A stretch of 64,000 bases of DNA from Paraburkholderia kirstenboschensis (GCF_904848585.1 NZ_CAJHCR010000024.1:32317-96316); one strand, 5' to 3'; counted from the first letter of the stretch, positions 1-8,829 are shown. Numbers and translations are program-made. The notes: a model not told the origin generated them from the sequence alone.

Positions 1-944
1 AAGCGCGTGAGGCCGATCTTCTGCCCGTCGAGTACTACCACGTAGTCTTTACGCTGCCGGCTGCGATCAGCGCGATTGCGTACTACAACAAGGCCGTCAT
101 CTACGGGCTGCTGTTCGATATCGCGGCCGAGACATTGCGCACCATCGCCGCCGATCCGAAGCATCTCGGGGCACAGATCGGTGCCACTCTCGTGTTGCAT
201 ACCTGGGGCTCCGCGCTCACGCATCATCCCCACGTGCATGGCATCGTTCCCGGTGGTGGGCTGGCGCCGGACCGAAGCAGGTGGGTAGCGTGCAAGCCAG
301 GCTTCTTCCTTCCGGTGCACGTGCTCTCGCGCCTGTTCCGGCGACGCTTCCTCGAGGAGCTGGAAGCGATCTATCGCCGCGGCCAGTTGCGCTTCTTCGG
401 CGAATACGCCGGGCTCAACAATATGGCAGCCTTTGCCGGGTGGCTTGCGCCAATGCGTACATGTGAGTGGGTGGTATACGCCAAACGCCCGTTTGCAGGG
501 CCCAAAGCAGTGCTCGCCTATCTGTCACGCTATACCCACCGGGTGGCGATCTCCAGCCAACGCCTGGTCGCGCTCGACGAACATGGCGTCACCTTCCGCT
601 GGAAGGACTACCGCGTAGACGGACGCACACGTAACAAGACCATGACGCTCCAGGCAGATGAGTTCGTGCGCCGGTTCCTGCTGCACGTGCTGCCTGGCGG
701 CTTCCACCGCATCCGCCACTACGGTCTGCTCGCGAACCCATCGCGGCGCGGGAATCTCGCGACGATACGCGAGTTGCTGGACGTCGCGCCTAACAGTGTC
801 GGCCTCAGTGCCAACGTCGTATCCACCGTGGAGATACCGCCAACCTTCGTTTGCCGGCACTGCGGTTCGCCAATGATCATCATCGACATACTCCAGCGCA
901 GCAGACCTATCCGGGCGCCGCCTGTCGAGTGGGTCCACGCATGA
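1..944 (+). CDS. IS91-family transposase (5'-truncated by window edge)
   Basis: Rolling-circle (Y2/HUH) transposase of the IS91/IS801 type. The open frame runs in from the window edge (first full codon at position 3), so at least 313 residues are visible and the N-terminal zinc-binding part is missing. The HUH metal site is seen as HHPHVHG near residue 75 of the visible part. The YLSRYTHRVAIS stretch fits the tyrosine motif. A CRHCG pair sits near the C-terminus. Elements of this family insert without terminal inverted repeats or target duplication, so its other end cannot be found here. It marks the left side of an accessory, IS-rich region. Confidence 0.9.
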   Translation, partial: AREADLLPVEYYHVVFTLPAAISAIAYYNKAVIYGLLFDIAAETLRTIAADPKHLGAQIGATLVLHTWGSALTHHPHVHGIVPGGGLAPDRSRWVACKPGFFLPVHVLSRLFRRRFLEELEAIYRRGQLRFFGEYAGLNNMAAFAGWLAPMRTCEWVVYAKRPFAGPKAVLAYLSRYTHRVAISSQRLVALDEHGVTFRWKDYRVDGRTRNKTMTLQADEFVRRFLLHVLPGGFHRIRHYGLLANPSRRGNLATIRELLDVAPNSVGLSANVVSTVEIPPTFVCRHCGSPMIIIDILQRSRPIRAPPVEWVHA

Positions 945-1460
945 ACACCATCGTGTCAGGATGCACAATCCGACTGTCGGCTCTTCGGCAACGAGAGCCA
1001 ATAGCAGACCCCTGTGCCTATCGATCCAAACAGGCAGTCTGGCGCTGGCCGGGTCGGCGCGATGACAACCCACCGCTGTGCCGTCCCCGCGATCATGCCT
1101 GTCTAACCTCAGATTTATCCGCGTTCATATCCACCATGCCCTCAACGTGATCGAACAAATCGCCATAGCGGTGAAACGTTCAGACCATGCCGGAACACTC
1201 CGCGGTTTCCTCCCTTGGGGCTTGTAGGACGCCTGCCCGCTGGCGTCGGGGCGAGTTGACGCGTCGAAGGATGAGGGCAGGCGTCCTACAACCCTAAACA
1301 AGACCGGCCAGTCGCCGATGCGGTCACGGGGTCATTCGAACGTCGCATGTGGCCCGGCAAGCTGCCGTTCGATCCGCGGATGCGTGTGCTCGTCGCACGC
1401 CACTTCGGTGAGCACTGACCTACAATATAAGCATGGTTGCGACCTGATAAGGAGGCTGCC
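945..1460. other. Intergenic region after the IS91 transposase
   Basis: No complete gene. A short stem (ggctct...agagcc, about 979-999) lies just after the transposase and could belong to the IS91 terminus. A perfect long inverted repeat sits at 1222-1291 (own entry). A reading frame ending in TGA at 1416-1418 translates to protein-like sequence (FERRMWPGKLPFDPRM near its end) and may be the 3' tail of a lost gene; the family was not recognised. Confidence 0.4.
1222..1291. repeat. Perfect 17-bp inverted repeat, REP/MITE-like
   Basis: The arm ttgtaggacgcctgccc at 1222-1238 is matched exactly by its reverse complement at 1275-1291, with 36 bases between. The inner part contains a smaller palindrome (gacgcgtc). 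There is no T-run after the second arm, so it is not a standard terminator. The layout resembles paired REP sequences or the ends of a very short non-autonomous element. No second copy was noticed in the window. Confidence 0.7.
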
Positions 1461-1619
1461 ATGACCCAGTCTATGATCTCCTTCGTTGTCGGCTTGGCGG
1501 TCTTGTTGGTCGCCGGGTTCATGGTGGCGCAACGGCACAGGCACGATCACCCAGAAGAGGGGATGGTCCAGTGGCTTGATTCACACCATATGGGTTGGAT
1601 ACACCGGCACAAACATTGA
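1461..1619 (+). CDS. Small membrane protein with His-rich tail
   Basis: 52 residues. A strong ribosome binding site (aaggagg, about 1448-1454) fixes the ATG at 1461 instead of an upstream in-frame ATG at 1437. Residues about 6-22 form one hydrophobic helix (SFVVGLAVLLVAGFMV). The remaining 30 residues contain eight histidines (RHRHDH, SHH, IHRHKH). This suggests a single-pass protein with a polar tail that could bind metal; that is inference only. The family was not recognised. It stands alone between an IS element and a zinc-ribbon gene. Confidence 0.6.
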   Translation: MTQSMISFVVGLAVLLVAGFMVAQRHRHDHPEEGMVQWLDSHHMGWIHRHKH

Positions 1620-1822
1620 TGTCGCGCCGCACAATAAAGAGCCCCACAGCGATAGGGGTTTCGTGCGATATATCGCAAATTACGATCAGCGGCAGCGCTT
1701 TTACCAGTAGTGATGCACTTTCCCGACATGAGCTGCGCTCCGATTTCCGTTGCGACCCGCGCATAGCGCACCAATCACCGGCCGCCGTCACGGATGGCCC
1801 TTGCACCGCGAAAACCGATGCC

Positions 1823-1987
1823 ATGCCGACTTACCAATACCGTTGCGAAAAGTGCCGCGAGACGTTCGAACACGTTGAACATCTCGCCGAGCATGAAGCC
1901 GCCCATCCGCACTGCCCCAAGTGCGGAAGCGAACAGGTTCAACATATACCCACGCCGTTTGTCGCAAAGACGTCGAGAAAGAGCTGA
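1823..1987 (+). CDS. FmdB-family zinc ribbon protein
   Basis: 54 residues beginning MPTYQYRCEKC, the usual opening of FmdB-type regulatory or zinc-ribbon proteins, with CEKC and CPKC as the four zinc ligands. The family is small and mostly uncharacterised; some members sit near formamidase or amidase genes, which is not the case here. The open frame extends upstream to 1595, but similarity to the family starts exactly at 1823. The C-terminus has only a short Ser/Lys tail, where many members carry a longer Gly/Ser-rich one. Confidence 0.8.
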   Translation: MPTYQYRCEKCRETFEHVEHLAEHEAAHPHCPKCGSEQVQHIPTPFVAKTSRKS

Positions 1988-2352
1988 GCTCTGCCCACAT
2001 CAATTCGCTTTTTGGTGCGGTGACACCTTCCCAAACGAATGACGTCTGCGCGGTGGATGTGTTGCCGCGTACAAAACTTGTGCGCGAGCTAAACGTGACC
2101 GAGTTCGGCCAAAGACGGGCGCCAGCAGCTGCTCCGGAGCTACCCGATCTGTTTCGGGTGAACGATCCGAGCTTATGGAAACTTGGGCCGCGTGAGATAT
2201 GCGCACGGTGGTAGTCGTAGATCGGCCACATGAAGAGACGGTCGAAAGACCTTGACGAACGGCCGAAGTTCGGGACGTAACGCAGCAGCCAACGTATCAG
2301 AGCCCCGTCGAAAAGTACTCTCAGCTCGCGTTTGTGATGGGTCAGTCTGACG
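1988..2352. other. Intergenic region, no supported gene
   Basis: Lies between the 3' ends of two convergent genes. A minus-strand frame (about 2110-2330) reads WLLRYVPNFGRSS and looks somewhat protein-like, but it has no start site and no recognised family, and it runs into the antisense of the FmdB gene. No terminator or repeat was seen. Confidence 0.3.
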
Positions 2353-2841
2353 CTACTCAAAATAGAAGCCCGATCCGACCAAGCCTGGGACTTCATCGAT
2401 CTTCGCCTCCTTCACGTAGGTCCATTTCCTCGATGGTTGGGTCTGCCCGGGTTTCGGGAACATATAGTCGACCCATCCCGATCCTTTGGTTTGGGCCGTC
2501 CAAATCATGGCGTCATGAAACAACTTACCATCGACGTCCTTTTGACCGGTTACCTTGGTCCCTTCACGGGCTGGGAAGGCAGGATTTAACAGTACATTCG
2601 ACTCCATGTCGTAGACGAATAGATATGTGTCATCGTGGAACCACTCGGAGCCCTTCACTCTGAACTCGGAAAAAGCCGCCTTACCTTTACTGTCAATCAG
2701 AGTTGCGGCTTTGTTTACTAGCGCTTCGACCAGTTTTGTTTTCTCGGACGGCGGGGGAGATGACTGGGCAAATATGGGCGACGCGGCACCAAGCAAGCCT
2801 ACCAAGAGCAAGAGGCCAATCAAGAAGGGCTTCGTTTTCAT
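2353..2841 (-). CDS. Exported single-Cache-domain protein
   Basis: 162 residues. It begins with a signal peptide (MKTKPFLIGLLLLVGLLG, cleavage probably after the IFA-Q region). A single Cache (sCache_2) domain follows: YLFVYDMESNVLLNPAFP, then KDVDGKLFHDAM, GSGWVDYMFPKPG and a final GSGFYFE. These match the order in small periplasmic Cache proteins that bind small organic ligands. No kinase or chemoreceptor part is attached, so it is a free periplasmic sensor or binding domain. The start at 2841 rather than 2889 is chosen because the signal peptide begins there. Confidence 0.8.
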   Translation of the reverse strand: MKTKPFLIGLLLLVGLLGAASPIFAQSSPPPSEKTKLVEALVNKAATLIDSKGKAAFSEFRVKGSEWFHDDTYLFVYDMESNVLLNPAFPAREGTKVTGQKDVDGKLFHDAMIWTAQTKGSGWVDYMFPKPGQTQPSRKWTYVKEAKIDEVPGLVGSGFYFE

Positions 2842-3036
2842 GGCGTTGTCTCCGGCCGCTGACTGCGACGCTCTTGAGCCGCAAAGCAAGCTTTCCGCCG
2901 ACGGTTCTATTCTTCGTATGGGGGCGAGTCGCGTTCCGTTTTATTCTCACGCCAATACGTTTGGTTCGCCGTGCATTGATAAGGAAAACGAGAACTATGT
3001 GTGACGTTCAATCGCCGGGCGCATGAGGTTCTCGCT

Positions 3037-4635
3037 TCAAGGCTGAACCTCATACGGTGGACATGTGGACAGGCGCTGATCGTCTACCGCACGGCCGACG
3101 GTGAAGTGATACAGGCTTTGCCAGGTGTGATCCTCCACGCCGAGCAGTGCGTGCATTTCATCATCGAAAAAGCAGCCAATCCCTGTCGCGCGCACGCCGG
3201 CGGCTTCGGCTTCGAGATAGAGCGCCTGGCCAAGAATGCCGCATTCCCAGAACAGATGGCGATAACGCCATGGCTGCTTCAACGCGATTCCGAATCCCGC
3301 GATCATCCCCAGCGCAAAGCAGGAATCGGCGCCGATATCCTGGTGGCAGCAAATCGACTTTGCCGTGGTGCGCAAATCGTAAGGCAGTAGAAGATAGAGC
3401 GGCAGATGATCGGGGCCGGTCTTTTGCCACAGCCATTCTGGACGTAGAGACCGCTTGAGATCCGGCAGTGCGCCCGGATTTCTCACGAACATATACAGGC
3501 CCGGCTCCAGGTCGCCCACGCGGTGCACCATTAGCGCTGCATGCACTGCTGCAGGAAACACCAGTGCATTCCACGGCGGCGTGCCATGACATGGCAACAA
3601 GCACGCCAGCATGCTGAAAAACGCCGCCTTGGTGATACACGTCGTACCGTCGAAATTCACCGCGCTGCGACGCTGCCGCGCGATCCGGGCAAAGCTGAGA
3701 TCAAGGGCGGGTGCCGCGGGCGACGGATGCAGCTCCAGATCCGGCAAGGTTGGATCGCGAGTACGGGCCTTATGCGTGGCGCGATGGATCGAATCGATAT
3801 CCGGCCACTTCACATGTCCCGGACTCAGCTGATTCGCGCGTCCGTGCCACTGTGCGCTATGCAAGGCGATCAGCATGCGCTCAAGATCAGGCCGCGATTC
3901 GGGGTTGCCGATCCAGAGCAAGGCATCCGGCGCCTCTGCTTCTGCCTTCCCGAAATCTTCTCCGCGGTTCAATCCAAGCAGGTTGGCGACTGCGTCGTCC
4001 GCAGCAGACTCCGCCAGCCGCGTCTGCCAGCCAAGCGCTGCCGCTGCGTAACTCACCGCGGCGATGACATGGCCGCAATCGTGCTGGCAGTAGCGCCAAC
4101 CGCGCATGCCGTATTTCCACGCCTCGCGCCAGGGGATCGAGCTTATACCGATCAGGACGCCACTTTGCGGGAACGCCTCGCTCCATCGTTCGTCATCCAC
4201 TGCAGCGCGACATTCAAGGGAATGGTTCCGGCTCAGGTAATGGTAGACCCCACCCGACAAGCCGGGCAGAGTCGGACACAGAAGATAGCCCTCGGTCGGA
4301 TGTAGATTTCCGCTCGAAGGGTTGCAGCGCAGTGCCCACCGCTGGGTGCCGTAGGATTTCCACGCCGACAGGCCGAGCGAAAGTTCGAACAGGATTGCCA
4401 GACTGGAAAGATCGAATCTGCGCGCGGGCGGCAAAGCGCCGCAGCGCAGTTCGTTGTAGCGTGTAGTCAGGCTATCCGCGGCTAACGGCAGAGCAATGCG
4501 CGGTGCGCCGTGAAACACCCGGAACGGATCCGGTTGTGTTGCCCAGTCGAGTTTCCCGGGGCCAGGGGCGTAGCCGCTGACGCGATGCTTGCTGCGCTCG
4601 TGATATTCAAGCATCGCATACTTTAACCGGTCCAT
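3037..4635 (-). CDS. SagB/ThcOx-type nitroreductase family protein, two tandem domains
   Basis: 532 residues. GAGGGG sits five bases before the ATG at 4635, which favours it over 4677. The N-terminal half (about 85-290) has the SagB-type pattern: LSSLAILFELSLGLSAW, then CNPSSGNLHPTEGYLLCP, then GVYHYLSRNHSLE. The C-terminal half repeats it in weaker form (RQRRSAVNFDG, HRVGDLEPGLYMFVRN). Family members are FMN enzymes; SagB proteins oxidise azolines in peptide natural products, and others are stand-alone. No YcaO cyclodehydratase or precursor peptide gene is visible nearby, so the substrate is unknown. Confidence 0.8.
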   Translation of the reverse strand: MDRLKYAMLEYHERSKHRVSGYAPGPGKLDWATQPDPFRVFHGAPRIALPLAADSLTTRYNELRCGALPPARRFDLSSLAILFELSLGLSAWKSYGTQRWALRCNPSSGNLHPTEGYLLCPTLPGLSGGVYHYLSRNHSLECRAAVDDERWSEAFPQSGVLIGISSIPWREAWKYGMRGWRYCQHDCGHVIAAVSYAAAALGWQTRLAESAADDAVANLLGLNRGEDFGKAEAEAPDALLWIGNPESRPDLERMLIALHSAQWHGRANQLSPGHVKWPDIDSIHRATHKARTRDPTLPDLELHPSPAAPALDLSFARIARQRRSAVNFDGTTCITKAAFFSMLACLLPCHGTPPWNALVFPAAVHAALMVHRVGDLEPGLYMFVRNPGALPDLKRSLRPEWLWQKTGPDHLPLYLLLPYDLRTTAKSICCHQDIGADSCFALGMIAGFGIALKQPWRYRHLFWECGILGQALYLEAEAAGVRATGIGCFFDDEMHALLGVEDHTWQSLYHFTVGRAVDDQRLSTCPPYEVQP

Positions 4636-4831
4636 ATTCCCCTCAGACCAGGAATATCCGCACATGCGGCTGTACAAAACCGGCTCGCTGGACGTTGGCG
4701 CGAGGTCGTCATCAAGTCGTGGAATCGAATGCGCTTCGGCAAACTGCTATTGCGTTCGGCGCCTCCCGTGCGATGCCCCGGCAATCGGGGGCACAAAAGC
4801 CGGGGGATGTTTCCAGCGCTTAGGTCACCCT

Positions 4832-5086
4832 TCAGGTGTCTTCGAAGGTATTCGGGACCGCCGACTTCAAAAACTCGTGGCCATCCCAGGTTAGCCGCCA
4901 GTCGCTACCCATCGAGCGGACGAGATTTGCGTCGGCCAGCAGGTTCAATTGATACCACACACCCCGGTTCGAAACATCGAACGCATCCTTGAGCGCGCTT
5001 TCAATGTCAAATTCGCTGAGGTGCGGGGATTTGTTTTCCTCGAGAGTCTTCAATATTGCGAGTGCCAGATACATATCGCGTTTCAC
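4832..5086 (-). CDS. DUF2513 small winged-helix protein
   Basis: 84 residues if started at the GTG at 5084-5086, which has AGGAGG five bases upstream and gives a protein starting (M)KRDMYLALAILKTLEE, the usual DUF2513 opening. The rest (FDIESALKDAF, GVWYQLNLLADANLV, WRLTWDGHEFL) fits a winged-helix fold often found in phage or mobile regions. Function unknown; DNA binding is a family-level inference. An upstream in-frame ATG at 5182 would add about 32 residues that do not look like the family. Confidence 0.75.
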   Translation of the reverse strand: MKRDMYLALAILKTLEENKSPHLSEFDIESALKDAFDVSNRGVWYQLNLLADANLVRSMGSDWRLTWDGHEFLKSAVPNTFEDT

Positions 5087-5240
5087 GATCTCCTCCTGTC
5101 GCAGATAGGACATACATCGAAAGGGCGCCAAGGGGACAACGTCCGCGCAATCGATGTGATTCCGGGTTCCCAACAGACTCATCCCATGGTCCGAACGCGT
5201 AGGGTGAATTTCAACACCAGTCGCGAGCGCTGCCTGGGAT

Positions 5241-5557
5241 TCAACGCTTCGGTCCCCTCATACCCTCGGTTTCCATCGCAGCATTCCGCTCTTCGCAGGC
5301 TTCAATGGGTTCCATGGTCTCGTCGATGGAAGCTGTCGCGCGTTCTGTGGCCGCCTTCGTTTCGTCGACGGTGGAACCGAGTCCTCCGTCGTCGTCGCTC
5401 GGGGGCTGCAGCATGTCTCGAAGCATGGCCTCCAACTCCGGCGTGTCCCACGGCGTGCCATGCTGCTCTCTTTTCTTTATGTAGTGCCTGACTTCCGCGT
5501 CCTGCTCCGGCGTCAGGGGAAGACCGCGAAATGTGCTTTGGGGGTAGCGTCGGTCAT
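5241..5557 (-). pseudogene. Small conserved protein interrupted by a one-base frame break
   Basis: From the ATG at 5557 (GGAGC upstream) the frame reads MTDATPKAH and stops after 14 residues. Moving back one base after the AAA codon gives MTDATPK followed by STFRGLPLTPEQDAEV, HYIKKREQ and TPWDTPELEAMLRDML, a coherent frame running to the stop at 5241 (about 105 residues in total). The break lies in cccccaaagc, so it may be loss of one base in a homopolymer (mutation or sequencing error) or, less likely, programmed -1 slippage. The acidic C-terminus is low-complexity. I believe similar proteins exist in Burkholderia but could not check this. Confidence 0.6.
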
Positions 5558-5984
5558 GGTATTGCTCCGGAATTTATCCCATTTTGAGTGTAGCCCTGTT
5601 GTGGCCAACGAGCTTCTGCTATCTGTCTGCGCATGGACTGATCCATCCATTCGCATTGGCTCATCCAGCGAGCGGACGTTGCAATCGGCACAGATACGAG
5701 CCCGGGCGCTTTGCGCACCGATGCAAATTGCGACGGGTCATGAAGGATGGCAGGAACTATGACAAAACTGTTCGGAGGGTTTTCTTTCGAGCGCGTGCAC
5801 AAAAGCTGTACGCTGGTGATTCCCGACTGCGAGAGGATCGGACCCAGATGAGCGGATGGCATTCGGCTTTCGCAACCTCAGCCGCAGCGATGACGCACTC
5901 GAGCACTGCGTAACGTTCTGGGGTTATGACAACGTCGTGAAGGGGACCACGAATATCGGTGTCGGACAGACGGGAGGGCGGAAG
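5558..5984. other. Intergenic region between divergent small genes
   Basis: No frame with a plausible start and recognised family. The left end should hold the promoter of the broken gene at 5557 and the right end that of the gene at 5985. No repeat or terminator was recognised. Confidence 0.3.
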
Positions 5985-6245
5985 ATGCGACTGATCGAAC
6001 CGGATGAACGCCAGGCTTTCCAAGCGACCTTGCAGCGCAAGGGACTGGCAGAAGGTGAATTCGAACTGCTGGAAACGGATACGACAGACCCCAAGGGCGA
6101 CGAGAACGTCGGCTTGCAGGGATATGTCACCGTAACCAGACTCTCAACAAAAATTGCGAGGGAATATCCCATCGGCTTCGAAACCGGTTGGGTGCAGCAT
6201 TTCAGACAGGATCTCGAAGCTGGCGTCTTCGATAAGCAGGAATGA
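5985..6245 (+). CDS. Conserved hypothetical protein, 86 residues
   Basis: The ATG at 5985 has a purine-rich site (gggaggg) seven bases upstream and is preferred over 5856, whose extra 43 residues look non-coding. The protein is acidic and soluble, without membrane segments: MRLIEPDERQAFQATL at the start, GYVTVTRLSTKIAREYPIG in the middle, and HFRQDLEAGVF at the end. The family was not recognised. It is flanked by other short genes, each with its own ribosome binding site. Confidence 0.55.
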   Translation: MRLIEPDERQAFQATLQRKGLAEGEFELLETDTTDPKGDENVGLQGYVTVTRLSTKIAREYPIGFETGWVQHFRQDLEAGVFDKQE

Positions 6246-6721
6246 GATCCCGCTGTTGCCGCGAACTCTCCGAGCGGAGCAAGCAGGTATGGCGAAGTGG
6301 AAGCCGGATCAACGGTGGGGGAGGGAGTGATGTGGCCTTATCGATCCGGAGCGATGCGGGCGGCCTCGATCAGTAACCCCAGGCATCCCGGAGCCCAATG
6401 CGCCTACGCGGCGGTCTTGACTGGTGTCAGCGTGGCCCTGCCACGTCGCTCCCTGCAATCGCACAGGCGACCGTACGCTTACGGGGTGTCGAGTTCGAGC
6501 GTCCGAAACTGTGGCCGATAATTACCGCCTCCACCAACCAGATCATGATGTCTCATACCATTCGCGGCGAACCTTTACACAAGCTTTTGCGCGATGCCAC
6601 AACGCTCGCCGCAACTTCATGCGGTATCAGATATAGACTGAATTTGACCTGTATTCAGGTTGCCGCATCGAGTGTCCCGAACGTGTGCGGAACGCGTGAT
6701 TCAGAATCAGCGGAGGCGCAA
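6246..6721. other. Intergenic region, no supported gene
   Basis: Nothing convincing in six frames. The last 60 bases should carry the promoter and leader of the CDGSH gene; gcggaggcg lies just before its ATG. No repeat or stem with a T-run was noticed. Confidence 0.3.
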
Positions 6722-6946
6722 ATGGCGACTGCAATTATTACCCCCCGGAATGATGGCCCGTACCACATCAAGGGCGACTTCAAGATTACCACTCGAGGCG
6801 GGAAAAACATTGAGGTGAACAAGGACGAGGGCTGGCTGTGTCGATGCGGTGACTCGCCGAACAAGCCATTCTGCGACGGTTCGCACAAAAAGTACGAGTT
6901 CAAGAGCAATCTTGACGAACAGCCGCAGGAAGGTGAAACACCCTGA
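6722..6946 (+). CDS. CDGSH-type iron-sulfur protein
   Basis: 74 residues. It carries the complete CDGSH signature CRCGDSPNKPFCDGSH (about residues 41-56). The three cysteines and one histidine bind a 2Fe-2S cluster in the mitoNEET/CDGSH family. This single-motif, soluble bacterial form has an N-terminal strand-rich part (GPYHIKGDFKITTRGGK) also typical of the family. The role is probably redox or cluster handling; no partner is visible. The start is placed at 6722 where GGAGG lies upstream, although the frame is open much further upstream. Confidence 0.9.
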   Translation: MATAIITPRNDGPYHIKGDFKITTRGGKNIEVNKDEGWLCRCGDSPNKPFCDGSHKKYEFKSNLDEQPQEGETP

Positions 6947-7000
6947 TGCATCAGGCGCTGTCGACAAGTTCGGCGCGGGCTTCGCACACGCGTCAAGGCT

Positions 7001-7552
7001 GTGCACTGTCCCAATGAGAGTGTGCGTGGTTTCACGCTGCCCGAGCGCGCGCAAGCTTACAGGAAAAGCAGAGGATGGGGGACGCGAGTGTCGCGGACAT
7101 CGCTAACCGGAAGGTGTGTTCTTGCAGTGCTCGTACTCTGCATAGGTGTTACATGCCTGGCAATCGGCGCGCCGCTGCTGTTCGAGTTGTCAGTGATCAG
7201 CCGTGCCATGAGCGATTTTCGGCTGGATGAGGCAGTCGAAAACGCCCGAATTTCCAGTGGCGAAAAGCCTGCCATCGAGGATCTCCTTAACCCGCCATAC
7301 CTGAAGCGATACGGCCTGGACCTGAACTTGTACGTGGACAAGCACGGCCGTTTTTTGCCAACAGGCTCTGATTGGCAACAATGGGGACTTCGGACAAAGG
7401 CGGCGGCGACTGTCATGTGGCTGGGTCATGATCCGCCCGGGACATGGTGGACCTTCGGTCAGATAAGGTGTGTCGATCGCTTTTACGAAGCTTATGGCGA
7501 CAGCGAGCCGATTGTCGATGTCGCTGATGCTTGCCTCGGCGAGCCACATTGA
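7001..7552 (+). CDS. Putative membrane-anchored protein, unknown family
   Basis: 183 residues from a GTG at 7001; the start is uncertain, and a shorter start would still retain the hydrophobic segment. Residues about 37-65 form one membrane helix (CVLAVLVLCIGVTCLAIG). A soluble part follows, with PYLKRYGLDLNLYVDKHGRF and a C-terminal region containing two cysteines (IRCVDRFYEAYG, ADACLGEPH) that could pair in the periplasm. No family was recognised. Codon use looks coding: GC-rich third positions and no stops over 550 bases. Confidence 0.5.
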   Translation: MHCPNESVRGFTLPERAQAYRKSRGWGTRVSRTSLTGRCVLAVLVLCIGVTCLAIGAPLLFELSVISRAMSDFRLDEAVENARISSGEKPAIEDLLNPPYLKRYGLDLNLYVDKHGRFLPTGSDWQQWGLRTKAAATVMWLGHDPPGTWWTFGQIRCVDRFYEAYGDSEPIVDVADACLGEPH

Positions 7553-7912
7553 GCAACGCATGCGCAATCGGGGAGGCGCGGCCGAGCAAGAAGATCGGGA
7601 CTTCACAAAATGAGCTGGATATCGCGCGCTTCCGGGACAAAACATGTCGCTGAACTCGCGCTCAAGATTGCCGGCTAGCGCCGGCCTGAATGGCCGATGA
7701 CTTGCCGGCAGGCACCAGGGGACAAATGGCTGCTTCACCTTGGAGAGCTGCCGTAGAGGTCACTCCGGGTCGAAGGGCAGCTCGGGGTCGCGTGCTGCCG
7801 ATCGTCGTCAGGCAGAGGTCGGCCAGTCTCGTCGGTCGACCCCGGTGCGCGAATCGTTGGCAATCGAGCAGCGAGGACAAGGAACACAAGGACCGCAACT
7901 GAAAGAAACGTC
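7553..7912. other. Intergenic region, no supported gene
   Basis: 360 bases between two rightward genes. Both strands have open stretches with arginine-rich translations typical of non-coding high-GC DNA. No clear terminator. Confidence 0.3.
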
Positions 7913-8281
7913 ATGAACTGGCTGGCCGATACCGTTCTCGTGGTGCATGCGCTGATTATATTGTTCATCGTCGGCGGGCTAATCGCGATCTGGGCAGGTG
8001 CACGGTTGAAACGCGGCTGGATCCGCAACCCTGCGTTCCGGCAAGTGCATCTCGTAGCGATAGGTGTCGTTGCGATTCTCGCTGTTCTTGACATACCGTG
8101 TCCGCTGACGGTCCTGGAGGACTGGCTTCGTACCGGACGCGTCGGGCTGCAGGGCATCGTGCAGCGTTGGGTAAGCTATTGGCTCTACTATGATTTGCCC
8201 GGCTGGCTGTTCGCGACTGCCTACGCAGCGTTCCTGCTGGTCGTGGCGGTTACGTGGTTTCGTATCCCGCCGCGTTCGTGA
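7913..8281 (+). CDS. DUF2784 membrane protein
   Basis: 122 residues with three or four predicted membrane helices (LADTVLVVHALIILFIVGGL; LVAIGVVAILAVLDIPCPL; WLFATAYAAFLLVVAVTWF). The order DIPCPLTVLEDWLRTG, then GIVQRWVSYWLYYDLPGW is the recognisable DUF2784 signature. Function unknown; members are small inner-membrane proteins. The ATG at 7913 is preceded by gaaagaaacgtc. Confidence 0.85.
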   Translation: MNWLADTVLVVHALIILFIVGGLIAIWAGARLKRGWIRNPAFRQVHLVAIGVVAILAVLDIPCPLTVLEDWLRTGRVGLQGIVQRWVSYWLYYDLPGWLFATAYAAFLLVVAVTWFRIPPRS

Positions 8282-8829
8282 TGGGATCACATCGCATTCC
8301 ACGAGTGACTGCTTCATGGCGCGCTCGTGTTCGAGACCGACTTCGCCTTCGTAGATGGTCGGGACGGCGGGGTTAGCTGCGTAACGCCAACGGGGGATCG
8401 GGCAGAGTTCGGCCATCACGCGTTATTCGTCCGTCCCGTCACGCAGACATTGAGACGGCGGGTCCGCTCTCGCAAACGGCCATTCCATTGCCAAAGGCGA
8501 ACGTAGCTTCATCCGCGTAGGCCGACCGCATCGGGCGGTAGATGGCACAAGAGCGGCCGGTCGGCATCGACGTCCGGATCGTTGACAATCGATGCGCACC
8601 CGTATTCGGATGGAGCGTTCCCATGCGAATTCTCGCTGCTGTCCTGCTCTCGCTGGTCAGCGAGCTTTTCTGTTACTGCCTACGATGTACATATTGATCC
8701 TAAAGCGTTTCGGGCCGAAGAGTCGCAGCCCCAATTCATCTTCGCAGCGGACGGAGCGACCTTGGCGGTCACAACGAGCTCCACCTCGTCCAACGCGACG
8801 ACGATTAGGGCGATCGTTTGGAGACAGCC
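8282..8829. other. Intergenic region with a possible broken exported peptide gene
   Basis: An ATG at 8623 starts MRILAAVLLSLVSE, a good signal-peptide opening, but stops after 24 codons. The neighbouring frame then reads SFSVTAYDVHIDPKAF and EESQPQFIFAADGATLAV up to about 8820. Together they would make a small exported protein split by a frameshift near 8660. No family was recognised, so it is not called as a gene. Confidence 0.3.

Noticed and set aside
2000..2396. Minus-strand protein-like stretch WLLRYVPNFGRSS
   Set aside because: No start, no recognised family, and it continues into the antisense of the FmdB gene.
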